Assembly (NCBI GenBank): GCA_030248215.1
Contig: JASANG010002214.1
Span: 248,001-312,000, forward strand
Source of the DNA: Enoplolaimus lenunculus
Lineage: Eukaryota > Nematoda > Enoplea > Enoplida > Thoracostomopsidae
DNA length: 64,000 nt
Direction of reading: 5' to 3'
Below, in pieces: positions 22,701 to 34,700 of the stretch. The position numbers and the translations under genes are program-made. Within the stretch, counting starts at the first letter, position 1. The number at the start of each line of letters is the position of its first letter. A model generated the notes under the pieces. The model made no database searches and was not told the origin of the DNA. It saw only the letters and a program-made list of their open reading frames with translations.

Positions 22701-25700
22701 ATAGCGTCGCGTGCCTTTGTTGGATTTACCGAAGATTTCGCGTGTCAACGTTTTCTATATTACTGCATCGAAGCTTTGAACGAATTGCGGATAGTTAAGC
22801 TAGCTGCACCGCCATTACGTTCAGACGCCGCTGCTACGCAAGTGATTGCTTTTGGCTCCACTACAGTTGTCAAAGCAAAGCAAGCCATCGCGATGAATGA
22901 TGAGAAACTGTTGCTTGTTCTCGATCCTGAACAAACCCTTGTTCTTTATAGTGGCATTACAAAAGTTAGTGCTTTAAGTGGTTCTTGTAATATGAAAAGT
23001 TATCATGTGGTCATATAAAAGCAGAAAATACTCCGTGTGCTTGACAAAATTATGATATTCAATTTGGCCTCGCACGAACTCTTTTATTTACATTTATATG
23101 ATGAGTTGCTAGGCCATCGATTAAAGTTCAAGTTATATTTCTATATCGATGATCTTACCGAATTTTAGCTTTTGATTGACATATGTTTTGTTTTAGATTG
23201 GTTTTGTTCATGTAAATTTCTCTAACATATTGCGAGGTCTGTTGGATGAAACACCACGAAAACATAGTCATTCCGGTGAAAAGCGTGTGACAAAACAGTT
23301 GACGTCAACGCGATATTTAACCTCAGATAGTGTAGATTTCAATATAGAAGAAGAAGAAGTATGTATACCACCATCGGTTGGGTCGGTATCGGTGTCTAGT
23401 ATTCTTGTTTGCAAGATATTTAGCGTCAGATTTTTTCAAAAAGTGATAAGACTAAACTAAATAATGCAGCAACCGTTTGCCTGATACTCATCTTTGAAAA
23501 ATATAATAATTGTTGTTCCAAACTCAACCAAAATTATGAAATACCGGTTTTTGTACTTTAACTGGATAGTGAAAAATAATTAGCGAAATTTACAGGTTAA
23601 ATTATGGCGATGAAGTGCTATTATAAACCAGTTATTCATAGCTTTCGCTAGCATCATGCTCCTTTTAATAATTGCATCGTAAGGTGCTCGTTTAAGAAGC
23701 TTAAACTCAGAAATTAAAACAAAATTATTAACAACTTGAATACTGGAAAATTTGGTTAAGAATGCCAGATTTAATACCGAGATAGGGTAGTGAAAAATAG
23801 CGGATTTTTCCACCCGAAACAGAGTTCCGGTTCCACCCTGCTGTTTTTTATTCGCAAAGTTTAATAAGTTCCAGTGACCTTTCTGTCAGATGATAGAATT
23901 CAACTAAACATTTACCTAGTAAAACACAAACTTCTCGCAAATAGTTAATAAAATTAAGTATCATCAAGCATTCATGGGTGCAAGCTTGCGTTTGGCCGTA
24001 AGGAAATTGCTCTAATATTTGCGAATCATGATGTTTCTGAACGAATGCATTGGATTTTGTCAAAATAGCCGTTTACTGCTGTATAAACATGTTTTATCGC
24101 GAAATGAAACACTGAGTCGAAACGGTGTTGTACCTTAGCGTACCGAAACACCAGATCCTTATTCAACTCTTGAAGATGCATCGAATAAGCTAGTCATTTT
24201 ATTTAAAATTTGGTTCCGGCTAAGCCTTACACGGCTTTAGTAAATTCCAGACTAAAACCCGGATATATGAAACAATTTTAAAAGTATATGTTACTCAAAC
24301 AGTTTTCAAAGTATATGTTAATCAATTGCCGTTTCAGAATCTGTTAGACGCAGATATGTCAACTAGCTCTATGATGAATGAATCCGCAGATATTTTGACA
24401 CCAAAGTTACAAGGCAACACGACCGGTCGCAGCCCTGGCGAAAGGCATCCTGGTGCTAAACTGTCCAACGTTACAACGACAACTACTGCTACTTCGGATT
24501 GTATAACTGATTTAGTAGCGAGTTGTGGCCGTAAATTCATTGTTAGATTAATAACAGGAGATTTGACGCAATCACAGTTACCACAATTTTGCCGGACACT
24601 TGTGGGTATGTGAATTTTGTAGGTGGCGTTGATAGCTGTCTAGCAGTTGCGTAATTGAAAACTCGAGTTTTTGTACGCTTTTCTATTACATATAAAACTA
24701 ATGCTTATAGGCTTGAGTAGTTATAACCACCCCATGCGACCCCACGTAGGTAGCTGTCCCAGGGGAGGGTCTTCAGGGTGACTAACAGTGAAAAAACGCA
24801 CGGGGACTTTTATGAATCATTTGAAATGTCGCTTATAGGATTCTTTTTTTAGCAGTAGTTTAAATCTTAAAATACTACTTACAGATAGATCTTTATCTAG
24901 AATTTAGCGCTTTAGTCCATTCACGCATGCTTTAGTCCATTCACGCATGCTTGAACTTTGACGACCGCTAAAACAATTCTAATATTGTGACAAATACGCA
25001 GCCTTCAAATTACAATTTCTGAATTGACATAAGATAAATAAAGCCTAATTAAGTGATAGCAGTTGGTTGTAAAAATAACTGCATAAATATAACAGTAAAC
25101 GCCACGGAACTGATCTCTAACCATGCTCGTGAAAATGTTTTTGGTGGCCTAAAATTCGTGAACGCCTGCTTTAAGAAATGTCATATATATACTAAAAGTG
25201 CAACAAAACATTAAAGTAAATTTAAAACAAACAATTAAATTCAGTAAACCTACTATAAATCGAAATAAAAAAATTGTTGAATCAATAAAACACGCCTTCT
25301 CGTCATTTGTTGTATCGGGTGCACCATGCTAAAATCTCTCCCCCTTCACCTATCTTGTACCTAAAGCTTGCGCTAGCTTAATAACTTACGCGTGAGCATT
25401 GTGACGCACAAAGTCCTATTTAAAAAATTTTTCCATCCGCATGCACTAAGCGCTATTTGAAAAATTTTCCGTCCGCGTGCACAATCTAATTACGCACCGG
25501 GCGTTGTTCAAAAATTTTTTACGTCCGCCTGTAATGATTGCGCACCAGGCACTATTCAACAATCTTTCGTCCGCATGCTGTAATTACGCACTAGGCGCTA
25601 TTCCAAAAAATTTTCCGTTCGCATGAAATTTTTTGAACCTTTCAGGTTCTTGAGCCAACAAGAACATTTTCAGATAAGTTTTAATTTGTGTGCTGTACAA

Positions 25701-28700
25701 GTAACATAGAGCAATTTACAATATTTTGCAGCAAAAGATTTCATTTAACTTATTTTGTTAAGGGTAACTAAGTTCCTCATCAAGTTATTCTAGAACTTTT
25801 TTTATTTGAAACTTTAATTCTAAAGAAATTCTTCCATTTCCGTATTGTACTGGAAATCCAAGAGAATCTAATAGTTCCAAGAGAAGTTTATTTGAAAACA
25901 ATATATTACAATCTAAAAATTTTATATTGTTTGGTTCGTAAAGCAAGATTGGTTCAGAAACATTTACATTTGGAATTAGCATAAATGCCTTTTTTGAATT
26001 ATCCTCGAATATTTGATTTCCAATAAAATCGGAATACAAAAGAAAAATTTTGTGAAAAGGTAAAGGTCTACGGTTTTTCACCTGTTATGGATCCTTCTAT
26101 GTAGCTTTCGCTAATCCCTAGTGTTCGCTGAAGTTTTAAAGATAAGTTTTCCATTTTTGCATCTCCAGTACAATTAATTGTCGCTTTTCAGTCACATCGT
26201 CATAAACAAATTGAATAAATTTTACATCTACACTGGCAATTTGAGATTGTAGGTAGCTTACGAAACACTGGTTATCATAGCATAACATTGGCTCAAGAAT
26301 AACATTATGAGATGTTTTAGTTTCCGGAGAAAAGTAAGTTAAATAGAAATCTTTGGCTGTAATATTGTAAATAGGTCTCGGGACAATAATTTTCGTCAAG
26401 CCAACTTGATATTTAGTTAGGTCAAAATCTAGAAATGTACTAGCAGTCAATTACAGAATCTGTAATATCAGATTCTAAATAGATGTAGTCTGATTCAATC
26501 ATTTTTTCATTTTCTTTTATTGATATCGTTTATATATGATATCACATAATCATAAGAAATATGTAATATGAGCAAGCTGCTATCTACATTAATATTAATT
26601 AACTTTCAATTAAAATGTGGATCTGTTTCGTATGCCCTATGTAGATAGCAGCTTGCTAAACTTATCTCTAATATTATTTTCGCTTCAACCTCAAGCCCTA
26701 ACTAGTAAAAATATGTCTAATGCTAATTTTGTAATGGTCAAAAGTCGAAACAACTTTCCTATATAATAATTTTGCTAAGCTATCTGCTAAGATGCGGAGA
26801 TAGGTTATATAGGCTTGCGCTTAGAGTACATAGGTTTTACAGTACACCAAATATATTCATCACCAAAAGTAATTGTTTCAGACAGTGTCCCAGCCAGTAG
26901 ATAACTTGATTGTAATGAGAGATTAGTTCACATCTGTAGCGAGTGCAAAAGACGTGTCGATAACGAGGCCGAGTTTTATGAAATTCGCAACAGGAACCAA
27001 CAAAATGTTTTTCCATAAAACGGAATGGTGGAAAGCCCAGTTCACCGAAGTCTATCACTGAAAGATTGAAGTCCCGCTCCGAAGCTACTTCCTTGATAAC
27101 GTTGCATTGATGTTTTCCTTTGGAATACACAATAGGCTCCGATAGACGATAAAATATCCATTCCAAAGCATCTTCAACTATTGCAAACCGTTGTTTCTGA
27201 TGTCCTATGTACCGTTTGTAGCAAGAGCAGAGCTGCAATGAAATGATCTAACGATATAGTAAAGAAAATGGACAAGGTCTAAAAAATTTTCACTGCAATT
27301 AAAAGAAGTCTGGGTAACGGAAAGAAGCCGTCAAGAACGTTTCAAAGAAGTAAAGTAGATATGAAATGATAAATAGTAGCTTACTTCATACTTATTTCCT
27401 GTCGACGAGTTAGCTCTGTTCTGTTGACGTTTGGGGTAAACGTGAAATGGAAGATATGCTGCGAGTATCGAAATTTTGCAGTGACTTCGGTTGTAACTGA
27501 TAGTCCAGAGCCAAGTGAGGCAGTGTTGAGATAGATTGCGGCCATAATAAATACGTATACAGCTTATCGTTATTAGATTTTTTGTACTGAAAACGCCAAC
27601 AGTGTTGTTTATGAATAGATCAAACCGTGCGATACTAGCGTAAGAAACGAAAAGCAACTGAACAAAGCCAACTGAAGAATTGCTAATTTGATCAACCTTT
27701 ATATAGTCTTAAGACTCTGTGATAGATTTGTATCACACGATTGTAATCAACCGGCAAATCATTGTCACAATCTGTACGATACACAATCATAGATTGTGAC
27801 AAAGACTTGATAATGTCGCAATTAGTAGTTGCTTTCCGAAATATTGAAAAATTTATACCAAAACAGATTTGAAATTTATTGTTACATTGCTTATTCAGTC
27901 TTGCTATTATCACAGTAGCATGAAATAAATATAGCAGGAAAATGTTTAAATAACAGATGGATCCTCAATAGCATTAGATTAAAGCTTGAACTACACAATG
28001 GTAGAAACAATAAATAAAGCGGTTGCCCAAATAAATAATAGATGCATCCAACAATAGCATTAGATTAAAAGCTTGAACTGCGCAATCGTAGAAACAATAA
28101 ATTAAGCGGTTGCCTAAATTGATCTCAAACTTACAATATCCCGAGACAACAGCAAAAACATTTTTGAATTATTAACACAATCAGGCTCCCTTGCAAACAA
28201 TGTAATTTCTGACGGACGCAAACCAAAAGTTTCATCTAAAATTTAAATTTGAAAAAGTGCAGCCGAAACTGTATATACACATGAAATAGAATGCTCTAAA
28301 AGGTCAGAGAATCACCACCAGCTATATAAAGAAAATTTAAAAATAGTTTCACTCTTCGTTTCTTTGTACTCAACAAAGTCCACAACTTTTAAATTTTACG
28401 AATACTATCCTCCAACAATATTATAATTTATCCTCCGAACTTTTTTGCTGTCAGGCCAATACATAGATCCTGGGGCCAATAGTGGCTGCCTCTGGGGCAA
28501 AAAATTTTGTTGACCTTCGTCTCGGGTTTTTCCACCTTCCGTTATACATTGAAGATTACTACACTTCTGTACTTACATGTTGTTCCAATATTTTCATCGT
28601 CGCACTGACTATGTGACGGTGTAATCAAATTATTTTGCACCTGGTCGCATTTCACTTCAACAAAATTATATAGAATTATCAGAATACGCCACAGCATATT

Positions 28701-31700
28701 CTTCACGCTTCGGAAGCGACAATATAAATTTCGTTGGTTCATTATGAAAAGTAATCGCACCAAAGGAAATCATAATATAGTATATTAGTAATGTTACTAT
28801 TACTAACAAACGACGGAGCTTGAATTCAAAATATAATGAACAATGCTCACAGTCCGAAAGCATAAAATTAAAAATGAAGCAAAAAATTTCTTCGAACTTT
28901 GAATTTTATACCTGATTATGTTAAAAATGCTTGATCAGCAAACTTTTCTAAAATTGGGTCAAAAAGTAATTTCTAAAATAAACTGATGAATTTGAATAGG
29001 CGTAACCAAATAAAATAAACGACGCCAGCAATATTCTTGACCTAAGTTGCCGGTTTATTAAAGGGAAAAGTAAATAAAAAGAAGCCAAAATTCTATACGG
29101 TAAATTTTTTTACTTTAGACTGGGTGAAGCACACAAGAAACGGCGCCAGTTATTTTTACTCTTTGATATTTTAACAAAGCTAAGTGTACAATAATTGGGC
29201 CCACAATCTTCTAGCATATCAACTAACTTTACAAACACAGTCTTGAAAGCAGGAAAGTAACGTAGATAGCGTGCACTGCATTATACGAATCCTACAATAA
29301 CGGAAAATAACAGCGCACTAATTTAACAATACAACAGCATAGGTTTTTAGATATGTTAAAATCTAGTGCATTAACGCTTATGCAGAACACTTTAGGCTTA
29401 GGTTGGTATAGAAATATGACTTTAATGCTCTATTGGTTAGGCTTACACAGGAACTTAATACAAGGCTTAGGTTATGTACGACAGCAATACTTTAAGATTT
29501 AGGCTTAAGTTTATTTGAAGGTTTACGCTTATTTAGAAACGTGACATTAATACCCTACAGCTTAGGCTTACTCAGGAATTTAAAGGAAGTATTATTTTGA
29601 AGACCTATATTTAAGGCTGAAGTTTAGGTTATTTATGACAATGACACTTGAGATTTAGGCTTATGCAGAAATATAACAATATTTTACAACTTATACAAAA
29701 ATTTAAAAGTTAGCTTGGGCTTATGGAGAACACCAATCCTTCAGGGCTTAGGCTTAGGTTTATGTAGGACAGCAACAGTTGAGGCTTATGAAGAAACATG
29801 ACCTTAATGCTTTATAGCATAGGCTTATACAGATGTGTAAGGCAAGGCTAGGCTTATGTAGGACACCAATACTTTAAGGTTTAAGTTAGGTTCATGTAAG
29901 ACAAGGCTTACGCTTATGCAGAAACATGCCCTTAACACTTCATAGCAGAAGCCGTTAATGACGTTTCTTTAGGACGGAAACACTGCATGGTTTGCGTAAA
30001 CACATGACCTTAATGCTTCTTGGATTTACGCAAAAGTAGTAAGCTTAGTCATCACTAGAACCTGCAATGCCTTAAGGATTTGTTAGGTTTATGACATATG
30101 AACCATTTATAAGAGTCTTTAGACGTAATAAGTCTCGAAAGGCTAGAAAAATCGTTTGACGTAATACTAAATTCAAGTCTTATCAATGCTAAACTCAATT
30201 GTAAAGGTTTATCAATACTTATCAGTGAACACACATTGAAGTAAAAGAAATACATCTAAAGTCCGATAAACACTATTCATATTTATACTAAGGTAGATAA
30301 GATAAGACAGAATCTATCAAGGTTTGTTAGACTACTCAAAGATAGTGGATGCCTAAAACTAACTCAAAGATAATGGATGGCTAAAAGTAAACTCATATTA
30401 GAATGCACTTCATTAAGTCTATGGCCTAGAAGGGGTTGCAAGACTTAGGCACATCACCAATACACTAAGGCTTAGGTTTGTATAGGACACTAATATCTTA
30501 AAACTTAAGCTGAAATATATGCTAGATGTTTCATAGCTCATGGCTTATAGAGGGTTTAAGATTTAACTCAAAAAGTTTGGAAAATAAGTAATACTAAATT
30601 TAAAACTCTCATATAGTGAAAAAATAGATTGACTACCCAGTATAAAACCGGCACAGTACTTGGTAATGCTGAGTATTTTAATTAAAATTTCATCTTAGAG
30701 ACACTAAACCTAAGCCTTAACGTATAATACTGCAATACTGCTCGATTAATAGTTCACCAGCCAAACTCCCACACCATTATAAATTTAATCAAAAAATAAG
30801 ACGCAAAATACAATAAACAAGACAAAGTTTCGTTTTTTCGATCATTAAGAGATTCCTAAAATAGAAAATTAAGAATATATTAAACTAATGAAAAAACTTA
30901 GTATATATTCAACTAATGAAACAAATTTAGAATATATTAAACTAATGATACAACTTAAAAACCTGTATTTAAACAAGTAGTTATTAAAAACCTGTATTTA
31001 AACAAGTAGTTATAACCCCATTGGAACCCACGTAGGTGGCTGTCCCAGTAAACAGTACGTTTAAAATTTGAATAACATCTTCAGTATAAAAAGGTTATCA
31101 CGGGTCCCGTGCGTTTTTCATTGTTAGTCACCCTGAAGACCCTCTCCTGGGACAGCTACCTACGTGGGGTCTCATGGGGGGTTATAACTACTGGCTTGGG
31201 CTTAACTGTACGTGCAGTATAGTCTAGTCGAGAGCTCGTACTGATTTTCTGTGTAATAATAATGGTGAACTGAAGGTGTACAAAGACTGCTGTTTCTTAC
31301 TGGGTTACTCAAAAATCCAGACTACAGTAGTCGAAGTCAAATGTATAGATTTGCTGGCTATATTTGGGTGTTTGGCATTGAAGTTATGGGAATAATGTTG
31401 CACAAAATGTCTATGTTATAGTAAGATACTCTCTGGAAGCGTTAACATCAGTCCTTCCAAAGGACATCAGCTTATCACTGTCGTGTCAATGGTACCTCAT
31501 CAGTAATGCATTATCTCATGTTTCAAGCGCATCTGAACTTAGCGTTCTTGGCAAATTTTTGCTTGATATGTGTGGCTTCCCGTCCTCTCAGTTCGCTCTT
31601 TTCAAACAGGTATTTTGTTGCAGTTTTATAAAGAAAGTTTCAAATTTACATAAGGCTAACCGTATCACTTAACATATGCAACTATATAAAAACATTTTGT

Positions 31701-34700
31701 AACAAACCATAATGTGTTTCGATCATTTGTTTCTACGTGTCGTCAAATTAAACTGTTAAAATAGTTTTTTGATGGAAAAATATTTGAATTTATACAATAT
31801 TCACGCCGACATTGTATATCCGGCGTTTTTTCTAAGCGTTTTATGTAAAACGAAATTCTTGATAGGTTGTATTGTTTTATATGGCAGTTAAGTTTTTCTC
31901 GAAAGATACGTTTTAGTATAGTACCTTGATCATGATTCACTAATACTAAAACAACTGTTGAAATGTAAAATTATAACAGACTTTAGCACGTGAATAGTTA
32001 ATATTGTGTGTCATTAAGTTTTACTTCTTATTGAACTCTGCACTATTAATATTTAGGTCCGGCCGCATTTTATAATCTTAAATAAGTTTGTTATTCTCTT
32101 GTATTGTAGTTCCCAGTGTCAGAAACATCAAAAGTTCAACATATTAAACGAGCTAAAAAGTCGATTGAAGCAAACAATGACGTAAGTGAAACGTGAATCA
32201 CCGGTCGGTGATATGTCTTGTAGCTTGAGAAGCGCTGAATGATGAGCTTAGAAATTTAGTAGATATTTGATTATACCTTGAAAACCGAAGTAAAAACTTG
32301 ATAAATCAAAAGCATTGTTTATTATCTGATCGAAAATGTTATGGATTTGACGTTGACTATGGATTTCGGTTATTGCAAAGGTTGTAGTGTGTTGTGACTT
32401 TCACTCAACTGGTGCGGCATAACAAATTATTGGTAAACGGCGTACAACACTTAAAGCGGTCCCTGGGCGTAATAGATCAGGTTGATTTCAAAACTTGTTT
32501 TGCTTTAGGATTGGCACGCGATGCTATGTTCTGCATTTCACATCGGCCAGACGAAGAGTTCTGTCGGTGGTTTGAAAGATCTTTTTCTCGTTACCGCTCC
32601 CAAAAGTGCAGAGGACAAGTCAGTTGTTAGTGTGACGGTGAGAAGTAACTTCAGCATTTCGACTTCCATAATTAATATGTATATACTTTAGTAATATTCC
32701 TATCGTTCACCATACCACAAATAAAGGTACTATTATAGGGTATGAGCGAAAAATTATAGATTAGAATTTTGTAAATTTAACCAAAATTTTCGGTAAAAAC
32801 GTTCTAATATATCCATAATAATATTTGTTTGAAAATTGCCACAGCCGAAAGGAAGAGTCGCCTCCTTTTTGGACTTAGGAAATCACTCTTTGAAGTCAGA
32901 GATTTCTACACAGTTAAAGTCACCTAGCTACTTGCTAAGTAGCCTTTCAGGTTAGCAAATAAGCATATTGAAAATGTAAAATTAAATCAGTCCAACAGTA
33001 GTGGTTGACCAACAGACTGCAATGAGCCTGGCGTACAAACGTTATACCACCACTGGTTTAATAAGTGTACCTCCGTAAACATGTATACTTGTGCATGATG
33101 AACCTTATGAAAAATCAAACTCAATCTCAGTAGTTTTGCTCTAAAATTGCTTTTATGATATTGATTTTATTTGAACCAAATTATCGGTTCCTTAATTGCA
33201 AACTTGTGGCTTGTTATGATATATGCTAAAAACCGTATTAAAACGCGAATTCGTTTTTAAGGATGCTTTAAATGTAAACCCAAAAGCCACTCTATTTCAA
33301 CACATTCCTACTGTGTTCTTCGCCTTGCATTTGGTATATCAAGAGCTCAAAATGCACACCTCGGCCTGGCCTCAGTTGAGCGAATTTGCCTTGTTGTTAC
33401 GACTGTTTTCTGAGTAAGTCATCTTGGAATTTCAGCATTATATGAGAATCATTTGAGTAGTTTGTGAATTTGTTGTGATTCATTGGGGAGCATATTGGCT
33501 GTATGGAATGAACTGCGCAGCAATGGTCTTTGGTGCGATACTTCTGTGCGCAACATCGAATAGGTATTAACTAGTCTGCCTGTTTTGCGCAATGCGCAAA
33601 CTTAGCGAAAGCACAAAAATTTCCTTGCAAGTTTTGGGGGGCCCCCAGGACTTTTCTAGGTCAAAAATTTTCAATGTTAAAACGTTAGCTTTTGCGATAA
33701 ATTTTTTGTCATGTTGCGCGATGAGTAATCTTCAGTTGAGTTGAAACACGGTCTAGAATGAAAAAAATGGTCCAAAAAGTCGGTTTGCAAAATTTTAAGC
33801 CTGCCCCCCAGGACCCCCCAGATCATCTGGGGGCCCCCAGGAAAACTGCCCCCCAGCAAAATCAGCTGCCCCCCAGGAAACTCCTGGGGCCCCCAGGAAA
33901 CGCCCCCCGGCGGAAATTATCAAGCTGTGGAGAAGCCAGTCTTTGAGTAGAATTCTTTATTGATAACATAAGCCTTATTAATATGTCCAGTTGATCGCCT
34001 AATGCTGACGTGTAATACATGTTACATATTGGTGATTACCATTGATCAGAGTGCCTCCGGAATTCCGGCTATATTATGAAAATTTGGTGTTCTGGTGTTT
34101 TTAGCTACATTTTATTGTGAGATACGTTTTATATAAAAAACAATATTCTTTGTATTTATAGTAGTAATACATTTCTAGCGCCCAAGAACTCGACCATTAC
34201 TCAGAAAAATATCGTCGAGATTTCTTGTTGTTTGGCACGAACGATCCTGAGTGCTTGATAGCGGCTAGTAAGTGATGCCAAATTTCCATTTTGTTTAACT
34301 CCAGTACTAACTTTGGAATAAGTAATAAATGCTTGCGAGCTCAAAAGAAAGATAGGTATATTAGTTCTGGTCTCGTGGAGGCCAGCAAGTTAATTTACCA
34401 GTAGCATCCCGTAACTGAACTAGTGTCATAGTCCAATGATTGTTTTTTACACTAAATTTGTGCCGCTGTTGTTAATTGTAAATCCTTTACAATTAATAAA
34501 ATTGCATTTATTGCGCTTGAATGTACACTGGTATTTCCTGGCTAACACTTTTGAAAATACATTTTCGGTGTCCTGCCTGGTTGTAACGTGCTTCAGTGTA
34601 TGATAAAAGTTTGCTAATTAGGATCAAGAAAGTGTGCAGGTGCATATTCGTTATAGAAGACAAATCGCATTTGATATATCCACAATATTGGAACGAATCC

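Larger units (their letters stand above)
24716..31192. mobile_element. Polinton-like (Maverick-type) fossil in ANAPC1 intron 14, 6.5 kb
   Basis: The ends are inverted repeats of about 88 bp (24716-24804 and 31106-31192) starting AGTAGTTATAACC, roughly 94% identical by eye. The identical hexamer GGCTTG flanks it at 24710-24715 and 31193-31198. AG-starting ends plus a 6-bp duplication are the Polinton signature. Inside is a broken minor-capsid-family gene. At 6.5 kb it is far shorter than the usual 15-20 kb, and I see no polymerase, integrase or major capsid gene, so it is an internally reduced, non-autonomous fossil. The similarity of its ends suggests a fairly recent insertion. The host intron is still spliceable by phase. 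Confidence 0.7.
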
